Assembly (NCBI RefSeq): GCF_035222275.1
Contig: NC_085882.1
Location: forward strand, 1,619,501-1,683,500
Length of the DNA stretch: 64,000 nt
Direction: 5' to 3'
Source of the DNA: Podospora bellae-mahoneyi
Lineage: Eukaryota; Ascomycota; Sordariomycetes; Sordariales; Podosporaceae
Shown: positions 54,625-64,000 of the stretch, one piece after another
How the letters are laid out: each line of letters opens with the position of its first letter
How positions within the stretch are numbered: the first letter of the stretch is position 1
The notes under the pieces: model-generated
What the model was told of the DNA's origin: nothing
The model's input: only the letters and a program-made list of their open reading frames with translations
Databases searched by the model: none
Made by a program: the position numbers and the translations under genes

Positions 54625-55060
54625 ATGGTACGTTCTCATATATATTGCCTTATGATATGAACTAACAAGCAACAGGAAAGTCCACACGAGCATCAGCAGA
54701 ACCTCCTGCTGTCACGCATTATCACCAATGTTGTAAGTCAACTCGGGTACATGGCAAGCAGACAGCACCTACTCATGGATATACAGGAGAAACTGAACGA
54801 GTCCATTCTTGTCATGAACAAGACCCTTCAAGTAGGACATCATATTCCAAAATCACTGCTTAATATCAAGCTAATCGGCTGCTAGGACATCAACATTCAG
54901 AACATGAACATTGAGCTGGTAGCCCAAATGTTCAAGAATTACCAGTCCAATGTCCTTTTCCATCTCGAGGGTAAGCTCTCATGATTTTAAAGGGTCACAT
55001 GCAACTGTGAACTGTACTAACACCGGCACAGCTACGGACAACTTGAAAGACCCGGCGTGA
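54625..55060 (+). CDS. DAD4: DASH/Dam1 kinetochore complex subunit DAD4
   Basis: A small coiled-coil subunit of the microtubule-coupling DASH ring. Five exons: 54625-54627, 54676-54732, 54787-54831, 54886-54970 and 55032-55060; 72 aa, the family length. The first coding exon is just the ATG. Introns have donors GTACGT, GTAAGT, GTAGGA and GTAAGC and CAG or TAG acceptors. The protein reads [54 protein letters not shown], then [18 protein letters not shown]. The HE-Q...ILSRII-NV...LNESI...NYxSxVxFxLEAT pattern is diagnostic for Dad4. No exon exceeds 85 nt, so the gene has no long open frame. Confidence 0.94.
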
Positions 55061-55554
55061 AGTAATCTGCGAAGAGTTGCAATGGGTTGAGCAACAAGGC
55101 TAGTGTCCATGGCAAGCTCATCATGTTGATGTCAGGAAAGCATTTTACAGCGGCGTTTAGGAGTACTATATTTCTAGACTGTGCTGAGTGCCAAAGTCGA
55201 TGTATTCATCATGTATTGTCTTTGATGACTTTCCGTAAGTGCCTACAACAACCGCACGGTGCATCTCCAAATTCCAACTGTATCAGCACGGTGCGGCGCG
55301 CATCCCTGACAGCTCCCGGCAGCGGCAAGCTCGAGGCGGATGGCGGCGTTGCGCACTGGACTTACAACTTCCATCTTGCTCTTTGGCAAAGCAATAATAT
55401 CTCTTTTATTAGCAACCAGTTTTCCAAGTACGTTATCATCCGGTCCAGAATCATACCAAAATCCCCTCGAGAATTTCTACCAAACTCGTCAACATCATCA
55501 CCAGAAACCTTACGTTGCGCGCTTCCGTACACCTGCCATCTGCGACTCGCAGCA
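55061..55554. promoter_or_regulatory. Region between DAD4 and ARP5
   Basis: This 494-bp stretch is 3' of DAD4 and 5' of ARP5. The ARP5 frame is open upstream of its ATG but without protein-like composition; it should contain the ARP5 promoter. Confidence 0.5.
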
Positions 55555-58027
55555 ATGGCGCCCTCGGCAATGGAAGGGGTTGTCAGCACACGAGATGCCT
55601 GGATGACCCTCCCACCACCGACATTGCACCCGGTCAAGGAAGCCAGATTCGAGAAATACCTAGAGCCACAAACAGACGGCCGCAAGCGCGCCCTAGCCTT
55701 GCCTCAAGGGCAGGCCGCGATTGTCATTGATAATGGTATGCCAGCTTGCTTTGCTGTCCCCAACACCAAGACCAAGATTGCTAACATGTCAATTGGTGTT
55801 TTTTCGTAGGCTCCTACAATGTCCGCGCAGGCTGGTCCTTCGAGGACAAGCCCCGCTTGTCCATCCCCCCGATCATGTCCAAGTACCGCGATCGCAAGTT
55901 AGCCAAGACCTTTTCGTTCGCCGGCCAGGACTGCTACGCCGATACCACTGCGAGGGGACATATCCGCAATGCGTTCGAGGCGGGGACTGGCATCGTAAGC
56001 AACTGGGATGTGATGGAGCATGTTTTGGACCACATCTTCATCAAGCTTGGCATGAATGGGGTGGAGGGTGGGATTGATATGCCTATTGTTATGACGGAAG
56101 CTGTCGCCAACTTTCCATACTCGAGGAAATGTTTGTGTTTTGCCCCCTTCTATCTTGATACTGTTGTTGTGCTGACACTTTCCAGCCATGGCTGAAATCA
56201 TCTTTGAGTGCTACCAAGCACCAAGTCTCGTCACTGGCATCGACTCTCTCTTCTCATACCGCCACAATAAGGGCGACACAGGCCTAGTCATATCCTCATC
56301 ATACAGCTCAACCCATCTCATTCCTATCTACAACCAAAAACCCATGCTAGCTCAAGCTACGAGGTTGAACTGGGGCGGCTGGCACGAGGCGGAATACCTT
56401 CACAAGCTCATCAAGCTGAAGTACCACACCGGTTTCCCCGGGAAGCTGAACACCTCCCAGGCTGAGCAAATGGTGCGGGACTTTTGCTACGTATCTCTAG
56501 ACTATGACAAGGAACTCTCGGGGTACCTAGAATGGACCGGCCTGGAGGACAGAGAACGCATTGTGCAATATCCTTACACCGAAGAGGTCATTATTCAGAA
56601 ATCAGAAGAGGAACTTGCACGGATCGCTGAGCGCAAGAAGGAAAGCGGCCGCAGACTACAGGAGCAAGCCGCCAAGATGCGCCTCGAGCGGCTGATGAAG
56701 AAGGAAGAGGAGCTGGAATACTACAAGGATGTTCAGAGGCGGCTGGTTGACCAGACCAAGAAGGAGACGAAGCGGATCCTCGATGATGCTGAAGTCAAGG
56801 ACGAGGCACAGCTCGAAAAGATTATCAAGGAGCTGGAAAAGACAATCAAGAAGCAGCGGACAAAGGACCTGGGTGAACCAGAGGAGGAGCAGGAAGCCCC
56901 TGATTTTAGCCTCCTAGACGTGCCGGATGACCAGCTCGACGAGGCGGGGATCAAGCAAAAGAGGCAGCAACGGCTGCTGAAGTCCAACCACGATGCGAGG
57001 GCGAGGGCCAGGGCGGAGAAGGAAGCTGAAAAGGCGAGGATAGCAGAGGAGGCGAGGTTGGACGAGGAGAGGAGAACGAATAATCTCGAGGCGTGGCTGG
57101 AAGACAAGAGGCAGGCGAGGTTGGCGAAGCTGGCGCAGATCAAGGAACGGGATCGGCTGAAGGCTGATTTGGGCAATCGCAAGTCGCTCGCCAGCCAAAT
57201 ACGCATGAAGAACATTGCCAACCTGGCCTCGGACACACCTACGGGCGGGAGCCGCAAGCGGAGGCGCGGAGGGGAGGATGATGACTTTGGGGCGGATGAT
57301 GCTGACTGGGGTGTTTACCGGTCGGTGGCTATCGGCGCCAACAAGGGGGACTCTGACGACGACGAGGAGGGGGAAGAAGATTTGGAGGCTGCGGTGAGGG
57401 CGCTGGAGGCGGACTTGCTGGAGTATGACAAGGATTTTACTTACGAGAACACGCTTGAGGCGCAGAACGACTGGTCCAAGAGTCTGCTGCATGCGTTTCG
57501 GTATGGGCCGAGACCGTTTGATCCTTCTAATCCGGCCGAAACGCACAGGCTGCATCTTAATGTGGAACGGATAAGGGTGCCGGAGGTGATTTTTCAGCCG
57601 AGCGCGATCGCGGGGGTTGATCAAGCGGGCATTGTGGAGATTGCGGGGGATATTTTGAATCAGAGGCTGATGGGGTTGGGAGGGGAGGAGTATAGGGATG
57701 CGTTTCTGAGGGATGTTTTCCTTACGGGGGGGAATACGTTGTTTGAGAACTTTGACGAGAGGTTGAGGAGGGGATTGATGGGGTTGTTGCCTGCGGGGAG
57801 TGAGTTGAGGGTTAGGAGGGCGGGGGATGCGGTGCTGGATGCTTGGAGGGGGGCGGCGGGGTGGGCGGGGACGGGGGAGTGCAGGAGGGCGAGGGTGACG
57901 AGGCAGGAGTATGAGGAGAAAGGGGGGGAGTATATGAAGGTGAGATTGCCCTTGACATTGGTGGGAGAGAGAGATGTGCTAACAAGTGATATAGGAGCAT
58001 GATTTGGGGAATGCCTTTGCTGGGTAG
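55555..58027 (+). CDS. ARP5: Actin-related protein ARP5 (INO80 complex)
   Basis: An INO80 subunit that binds nucleosomes with Ies6. Exons are 55555-55735, 55810-56130, 56186-57939 and 57995-58027 (762 aa). Donors are GTATGC, GTTTGT and GTGAGA; the last intron has a GCTAAC branch site. The spliced C-terminus adds EHDLGNAFAG. Actin fold: VIDNGSYNVRAGW (phosphate 1 region), GIVSNWDVMEHVLDHIF, MPIVMTEAVANFPYSRK, GLVISSSYSSTHLIPIY (phosphate 2 region) and DVFLTGGNTLFENFDERL. A charged Lys/Glu insertion of about 250 residues with coiled coil and acidic stretches, as expected for Arp5, interrupts the fold between about residues 300 and 550. It ends with the actin-like edge. IES6 lies upstream on the opposite strand. 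Confidence 0.96.
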
Positions 58028-58332
58028 ATCAGTTTACACAGAGACATAGCAGGGGGAAAATGCAGGTGATCGTGGGACAGGAAAGGGCGCGATGGTTTCG
58101 GATGCCTGGAGGGTCTGCATAATGCTATAGGCATAGCAGTGTTATAAGATGTTTATTCTTGTATTGTTCCAGTTTTGGGACTGTTGAAAATGTCCTTGCG
58201 AGAAGTCTCTCGTGGTGTGAACACCTCATATGTCTGCTGCCCCTTCTAGACCTAGACTTGGGACTGCAAACATGGCTACTATCCTCTCATAAAACCCACC
58301 ACATATCAACACACAATCCGACCCGAACAACC

Positions 58333-58451
58333 ACATACGACCACAGACAGCTGAAAATACGGGATCCCGTCCGCTCTCCCCTAGTCAAACAGCTGATCGC
58401 CAGACTAGTACTCAGGTGGGTGACCACTGGGGAATCCCTGGTGTTGTATGT
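58333..58451 (+). rRNA. 5S ribosomal RNA gene (isolated copy)
   Basis: The 119-bp element starts ACATACGACC and ends GGTGTTGTATGT; these ends pair over about nine base pairs as helix I of 5S rRNA. Internally it keeps ATCCCGTCCGCTC and the strongly conserved TGGGTGACCACTGGGGAATC, matching ascomycete 5S sequence, and a T5 pol III stop follows at 58451-58455. The central part (GTCAAACAGCTGATCGCC) differs from the Neurospora alpha-type sequence as I remember it, so it could be a sequence variant or a pseudogene. Isolated 5S genes outside the rDNA array are normal in Neurospora-like fungi. It lies 306 bp beyond the ARP5 stop. Confidence 0.85.
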
Positions 58452-58925
58452 TTTTGGTTCTCCATACCGGTGGATCTTTTTGTGGTCTTGAGTTCTTGAC
58501 TGACTCGAACATGTTGATCGGGTTAGGGTTGAACGTGAAATTGAGAGCTTGAGCATGGGCCATATCTATTGGAGAACCGGAAGCTCGGAGCTCAAGCTTC
58601 GAGTTGGAAGTGCAAAACGTCACTTTGTTGCTTTTTGAGCCTCAACTTTATCTTTTTGAAACGGTCGACTGAAACGGAGCTGGTTGTACGGCATAATTGG
58701 GACTCAATCTCCGTTTTCAGAGAAGAGGCGTCGACTTGCTTGAGGAAACGGCATTGACATCTGCGAAGAGCTGCCGCCAAGATCAAGCTTCACCACCACC
58801 ACCGCCACCACCACGTCAACACAGTTACAACACAACACATCCACATACCATCACCAACTTTCATCCACACCCTACAACCACAACCACACATCCCAACCAG
58901 AAAAACGCGCAAGAAAGGAGCAGCA
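58452..58925. promoter_or_regulatory. Leader/promoter of small membrane protein gene
   Basis: A CA-rich stretch with CCACCA repeats from about 58785 resembles a fungal 5' leader. No other gene is visible. Confidence 0.4.
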
Positions 58926-59150
58926 ATGGCAAAACAATACTTCTCCCCCTACGCCCCCCGCACCCCGCGCTCCCCCCGTCTAATCCTGATCTGGATCTCC
59001 TGCTTCCTCTTCCTCGTCTGGCTGACCTGGTTCCTGTCCGGGCGTTCCATGGACGAAAGGGTAGCTGGCACCAATTCCCGGCTTCAGTTCGGGAAGGAAG
59101 GCGAAGGGGATGATAGGAGTTGGCATGAGGCCAGGGATGAGCACAATTAA
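58926..59150 (+). CDS. Small single-pass membrane protein, unknown
   Basis: An intronless 74-aa frame with a good start context (CAATGGCAA). The N-terminus is basic and Pro/Arg-rich (FSPYAPRTPRSPR), then one strong hydrophobic helix (LILIWISCFLFLVWLTWFL), then a polar acidic tail. This layout fits a small type II or tail-facing membrane protein. I do not recognise it. It lies behind a CA-rich leader, which favours transcription. Confidence 0.5.
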   Translation: MAKQYFSPYAPRTPRSPRLILIWISCFLFLVWLTWFLSGRSMDERVAGTNSRLQFGKEGEGDDRSWHEARDEHN

Positions 59151-59883
59151 GAATTTACCACCGCCACGACGAGTATTTGACTCACTTCACTTCATCATTT
59201 TACACTCCGCAACTTAAACTGTGGTGGGATGTGGCTTGATTGGATGGGGGAGCGGCGTGGGGGAGGGGGGATGAAATGGGATGTCAGGGGTGCTCAAAGG
59301 AAATTGCAAAAGGGTAGAGAGAGAGAGAGATTATGGAGGGGTGGTTACTTGCTGGGAAAAGGGGCAAGTGTATATAATTAATTAATGGTGGATGGTGATG
59401 GACACGCAATTGAGTATCACTATGGGGTTGGGGGGGGGGAAGGGGGGTGGGAAGACAGAAAACAGGAAAGGGGAAAAGAGGATATTGTGGCTATTCATGG
59501 TTAGTCGAGTCTCTGAACGAGTAGGTACCTGCTGCTCAAAACATCAACTGCCATTCTTCATACTTTGGGCAAGAACTACATCGTGATCCCTCCGGTTTGT
59601 GACATGTTTCGCCTGACCACTCTCATCTCCCATTTACATCACCTCACCATTTCAACACTCACAGGACAAACACAGCATTCAACACAAAACATATATACCT
59701 CTCTCCCTATCACACCCCCACCCCCAAAACAATATGTACAAACAACAGAAACAACTCTGCAACAGGTAACCATTCTATTCGTCTTCCTGTCTCAAGCTTG
59801 TACAACAAAAACACAACAACACACAACACATCTTTTTCACCCCCCAAACCCATCCTGTAGGTATGCTTGCCTGCTCCAAACAT
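59151..59883. other. Intergenic region between convergent genes
   Basis: A 730-bp gap between the small membrane protein and complex I 78 kDa subunit 3' ends, with G-rich and A/C-rich tracts. No supported gene. Confidence 0.5.
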
Positions 59884-62476
59884 CTATACACCATACTCAA
59901 CCTGTCCCATCGGCCTATCCTCCTCCATGCCCGGAGCCATAAAGTTCGTCCTGGGATCACCCGTCTCCTTGGCCGCCGAGCAGCGCGCCATCGTCGGGGA
60001 GCTATTTTTAAGGTCAGCTTCATCAACCACACCAAAAAAAAGAAAAGAAAAAAGAAAAGAAAAACATACCTTCTAGAAATCACATCCGTAAAATAAAAGT
60101 TCTCCACCACCTTTCTCAACGGCTCCCCACTAACCTTCGCCCCCTTGTTCTGCTCCACAAGCTGCACCTTGCTCAGCTCCCTCAGAGCAACCGGCTCGAC
60201 AACATCGTACGCCGCCAGCGCAGGAGAAATCTCCACCATCCTGTCCCTCAGCTGAGCCACGTCATCATACGGCAGCGGCGCCCCAAGGAACTCGCTCACC
60301 GCCCGGATGATCTTCCAGTCCGTCCTGCTGGCGCCCGGCAGGCCCGTCGCGGCCCTCGTCATCTGCGTGCGGCCCTCCGTGTTGACATAGGTACCCGCCT
60401 TCTCCGTGTACGCCGCACCGGGCAGGACAACGTCCGCAATCTCGGCGCCCTTGTCACCATGATGGCCCTGGTAAACAATGAATGCGTCCTTGGGGACGTC
60501 GGCCGCGTCAAACTCGTCGGCACCCAAAAGCCAGACAAACTTGGGCTTGGTGTTGGCCACCTCCTCGTTGGGGACGACGAAGCCGACCTCAAAGGCGCCC
60601 GCGCGGGAAGCCTGGCGCTGAAGGACGTTGTAGCCGCTCCACTCCTCGGTCTGGAAGTTGCCGGCGTTCTTGTCGACGAAGCTGCCGACGACCTCGTAAA
60701 AGGCCTTGGCGTCGGGGTGCTCCGTGACACCAGAGCCAACAACAATCATGGGCCGCTTGGCGGAAGCGAGCTTCTTGCCAAACTCGCCACTGAGAGCAGT
60801 CTTGAGGGCCTCAAGGTCCCGGCCGAGGTGGTCAAACTCAAAGGTAGACTTCCACGTCTCGCCAACAACACCAATCTCAAGATCAGAGCGGAGCCATTGC
60901 TTCCTGATGCGGGCGTTCAAGACCGCAGCCTCATGTCTGGGGTTGGTGCCAACGAGAAGAACGCAGTCGGCAGACTCGATGCCCCAGATCTTGGAGTTGA
61001 AGAGGTAGTTGGACCGGACATCAACACCGTGAGCAATAGGCTGGCTGCCGCCGGGAATGTCGAGAGCGAGGTTATCCGAACCAAGCTTGTTGGCAAGATC
61101 CTTCATGGCGACCAAAGACTCAACCTCGGTCAGAGCGCCAGCAATAACCTTGAACTCGTTCTCCTTGGGAGCCAGCGTCTGGTAAGCATGCGAAATCTCG
61201 GTAAGAGCCTGCTCCCAAGTAGCCGGCTCAAACTTGCCATCCCTGCGCACCAGAGGAATCGTCAACCTCTGCGTCTTGAGACCGTCGCAAGCAAAGCGAG
61301 TCTTGTCGTTGATCCACTCCTCGTTCACATCGTCGTTCAAACGAGGCAAGATGCGCATGACCTCCAAACCCCTCGAGTCAACCCTGATGTTGGATCCCAA
61401 CCCATCCAACACATCAATCGACTCGGTCTTCTTCAGCTCCCAAGGACGCGCCCGGAAGGCGTACGGCTTCGAAGTCAGCGCACCGACAGGGCACAAATCA
61501 ATAACGTTACCAGACATCTCCGAGTCCAAGTTCTGCTCGAGGTAAGTGCCAATCTGAATATCGTTGCCACGACCAGTCGAGCCCATCTCGGGGGCACCAG
61601 CAATGTCGTTGGAGAAGCGGATGCACCTAGTGCAGTGAATACACCTGTTCATGCTCGTCTTGATCAGAGGACCAATGTTCTTGTCCTCGACCGCGCGCTT
61701 GCCGCCAATCTCGTGAAACCGGCCACGATCAGCGCCGTAGCGCATCGACTGATCCTGGAGATCGCACTCGCCTCCCTGGTCGCAGACGGGGCAGTCGAGG
61801 GGGTGGTTGGCGAGCAAGAACTCCATGACACCCTCGCGGGCCTTGTGTGTGAGGGGCGAGTTGGTCTTGACGACCATGCCGGGCTGGACGGGCCATGCGC
61901 ACGAGGCGACGGGCTTGGGGGCGTTCTGGACTTCGACGAGGCACATGCGGCAGTTACCGGCGATCATGAGTTTCCTAGAGACACATATCTTATCAATATC
62001 GGTGTTGTTGTTGTTTGTTGTTGTTGACACCATTGGTGACATACTCATGGTAGCAGTATCTGGTTTGAGGAATTCCATGTTAGCATCTCTCCCTTCCACT
62101 AGTCCGTGGACTTGAACATACCTGGGAACGGTCACACCCGCCTTCTCGCAAGCTTGAATGAGCGCGGAACCAGCTATTATTTCCCCCCCCCAAGACCAAA
62201 TCAGCAAAACCATCCCCTTTGCCTATGAAACCTTTATCGCGAGGGAAAAGAAAGAGAGCTCGGGCTTTTCTTACCCTCAATCGAAACCTTCTTGCCATCT
62301 ATTCACATCTCCAGCGTCAGCACTTGTCCCTCTGCATCCAAAAGACTGCGATCCTCACCAATGGTAAGCTCAACCTCAGCCGGCCTCACCGTCGTCGTAG
62401 AAAACGTCCTGTTGGCGACCAAGCTGGCTCTGGCCCGCGTCCGCCAAGCCGAGCGAGCCAATGTCTGCCTCAACAT
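59884..62476 (-). CDS. nuo-78: NADH:ubiquinone oxidoreductase 78 kDa subunit (complex I, NDUFS1)
   Basis: The largest peripheral-arm subunit, carrying one 2Fe-2S and two 4Fe-4S clusters. Six exons: 62476-62359, 62298-62275, 62173-62122, 62059-62045, 61974-60070 and 60001-59884; 743 aa, matching the family. Exon 4 is only 15 nt and encodes the YCYHE of VPRYCYHEKLMIAGNCRMC. The presequence is basic (MLRQTLARSAWRTRARASL). Cluster ligands seen: RYCYHEKLMIAGNCRMC with VASC (2Fe-2S), HPLDCPVCDQGGECDLQD, CIHCTRCIRF and VIDLCPVGALTSKPYAF. The C-terminal molybdopterin-oxidoreductase-like part contains VLLVGTNPRHEAAVLNARIR and VVLPGAAYTEKAGTYVNTEG. The last exon reads STMARCSAAKETGD-like and ends GQVEYGV. 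All splice sites are GT-AG and every phase closes. Confidence 0.97.
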
Positions 62477-63525
62477 TGTTGCGTGTTTGCCCGTTCGATC
62501 TCGCCGGTAGTTGGGTATCGCTGTCTGTCGTCGAAGTTTGATCGGTGGGGGAGGGGGGGTGTTTCGTTTCTCGTTGCCGTCGGCGGGGGGGAGGGCGGCC
62601 AACTTGTTCCGTGATAACGAGGGGGGTCAGAGCCGCAAGCTTACCTCGAGAGCTTCGTCCTTAGCAAGTGGCTCGTGCATTCAATCAACGAGGCAAGCCA
62701 AAACTGCGGGTCCCCCACCCAACCTACCCAACCAATCACAATCACCCAATTCTAATCCCGCCCACCCATAAATGTCTTCCCCACCAATTTCTTTTTTTTT
62801 TTCGCTTTTTCCTTTTCTTTTTTCTCTCCATATTGTACCAACGGTCACTTATTGTAGGAGGGTACTGGTTAACTTCTTCCACGGAACTTCCTCCTCTATC
62901 ATGTGCACCAAGAGAGAAAAATATTATACTGGCTCCGTTTATGGATGCAGGTGAGAGATTTCGTGTCTCGTTGAGCCATGGTTCTTACCGGCGGTTGCTA
63001 CATTTTTGCCTGTGACTATTGTCCATTTTGATTTGCGTGCGAGTGAATGAGTTTAGGCGGATTGAATGATCTCAAAATATTTCTTCGTGGTATTCTGATT
63101 TCGATGAGAGGGGGGACCCGTTTGTCTGAGGCCAGATGACCCGAGAGTGGCATTTCGTAGCTGTGGAGGGACCGTGATAGCTTCCCATGGACATCGACTT
63201 TTCAGTTCTCCCCATCCCGGTGGACTGATCGAATCGCGCGTGATGGTTCGGGAATGCTTCCTGGCATAGTGAATGGCACGGTGAACTGCATTTTGCAGAA
63301 CACCAATCCATGATTTTACTTGGCGTGGCCTAAAAAAGACAATATCATCACACCCTCAATTCTTTACAAGAATTACCAAAATTCTCTATAATCTCAAAGA
63401 CAAGACTCGCCTGTCCAATATACAGTATTCATCCCACAAATCCCATCCCCCCTTATCCCAACATCGTTATATCTACACAAACCCTACAAATACCCCCATC
63501 CCTTTAACCTCAACTACACAACCTC
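62477..63525. other. Intergenic region, nuo-78 promoter side
   Basis: A 1.05-kb gap. It carries the nuo-78 promoter next to 62477 and the 3' flank of the right-edge gene. A T/C-rich run lies near 62785-62830. No gene is recognised. Confidence 0.5.
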
Positions 63526-64000
63526 TCATCTACCTCTACACAACCTTCCCCCCCTCCCTTCCCTCCCAAACCCTCGTTTCCCTTCCACCTCCCTCTTTCT
63601 CTCCTCCTCCTCCTCCCTCGCTCTCTCCCTCTCCTCCCTCACCTCCCTCCACTGCCGCTCCTGCGCCGCCCTCCTCGCCCTCGGACTCAAAGTCTCATAC
63701 CTCTTCTTCTTCTCCCCTTCCCTCTCCCCCCCAACAGCATTACTCGCATTAGCAAAGATCGTCGCCAAACAGTTCGAGTTTGGAGGCATCCCCTTCTTCT
63801 TGACAACCCTCTTCTTGCTTGAACTGCCAGTGCCTGGTGGTGGTGTTTCTGTCTCAGCACCACTAGCTGTCTCTATACTCGGTCTGCTCTTCTTCACCGC
63901 CGGCCGCTTTCCAACCGCTTCATCATCACCACTGTGCTGCGGAGATAAAACATCAGCCAACCGCTTCTGGGGGAGGTCGTTGCTGATGGAGAGGGATCTG
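63526..64000 (-). CDS. Basic/charged protein of unknown function (5' part outside window)
   Basis: A minus-strand frame open to the right edge, ending with the stop at 63526-63528. The visible part is about 157 aa: RSLSISNDLPQKRLADVL, then a Ser/Glu/Pro-rich stretch with basic patches (KRPAVKKSRPS, KKRVVKKKG). It then has GMPPNSNCLATIFANASNAV and a long Arg/Glu-rich helix (ARRAAQERQWREVREERERA), ending RLCRGR. The basic patches suggest a nuclear protein. The PPNSNCLATIFANAS segment looks like the ordered, conserved element. I do not recognise the family. Confidence 0.65.
   Translation of the reverse strand, partial: RSLSISNDLPQKRLADVLSPQHSGDDEAVGKRPAVKKSRPSIETASGAETETPPPGTGSSSKKRVVKKKGMPPNSNCLATIFANASNAVGGEREGEKKKRYETLSPRARRAAQERQWREVREERERAREEEEERKREVEGKRGFGREGRGGRLCRGR

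Overview
The window is chromosomal DNA of a filamentous ascomycete, most likely a sordariomycete close to Sordariales. Introns are short (mostly 50-115 bp) with GTRNGT donors and CTAAC/CTGAC-like branch points. The genes are Pezizomycotina-type orthologues (KapC, AspB/Cdc3 septin, Ist2-type anoctamin, DAD4, IES6, ARP5, complex I subunits), and there is one isolated 5S rRNA gene, as in Neurospora-like fungi where 5S genes are dispersed. I see no transposon, CRISPR array, phage-like module or secondary-metabolite cluster.

Layout. 0-8.9 kb: the 3' part of a gene with a duplicated fungal-specific domain, an Asn/Gly-loop variant PRPP synthetase (minus), an Asteroid/XPG-like nuclease-fold protein (plus), deoxyhypusine hydroxylase (plus), and RNA polymerase I subunit RPA12 (minus, tail to tail with the hydroxylase). 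9.5-15.6 kb: the cohesin loader SCC2/Mis4. 16.5-24.2 kb: a small membrane protein, the PP4 catalytic subunit (with a GC-AG intron and a long insertion), a bZIP factor, a RING protein, a small complex I subunit, and mitochondrial ribosomal protein mL44. 24.7-27.2 kb: a cPLA2-type phospholipase. 29.8-31.7 kb: septin Cdc3/AspB behind a long leader. 33.4-38.6 kb: a pterin carbinolamine dehydratase domain with a long disordered tail, and an anoctamin/Ist2 protein. 39.2-43.8 kb: a hydrophobin-like secreted protein and the KapC bZIP factor with a very long first intron. 45-47.1 kb: a large disordered fungal protein of unknown function. 49.8-52.4 kb: profilin, a charged coiled-coil ORF, and GOT1. 53.7-58.0 kb: IES6, DAD4 and ARP5. 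58.3 kb: the 5S rRNA gene. 58.9-62.5 kb: a small membrane protein and the 78 kDa complex I subunit. 63.5 kb to the right edge: the 3' end of an unknown basic protein.

How the genes relate. Most are unrelated housekeeping genes. The notable exception is the INO80 pair IES6 and ARP5. In yeast and human INO80 these two proteins form one submodule; here they lie within 4.5 kb, separated only by DAD4, which shares a 283-bp divergent promoter with IES6. Two complex I subunits (about 10 kDa and 78 kDa) and mL44 are mitochondrial. Septin, profilin, GOT1 and Ist2 serve cortex and membrane traffic. All exon structures below were worked out by hand from splice signals and reading frame. Most close exactly to full-length family proteins (for example GOT1 at 138 aa, complex I 78 kDa at 743 aa, DOHH at 326 aa, DAD4 at 72 aa). 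The least certain models are the septin first exon, the KapC first exon, the hydrophobin-like last exon and the RING protein C-terminus.
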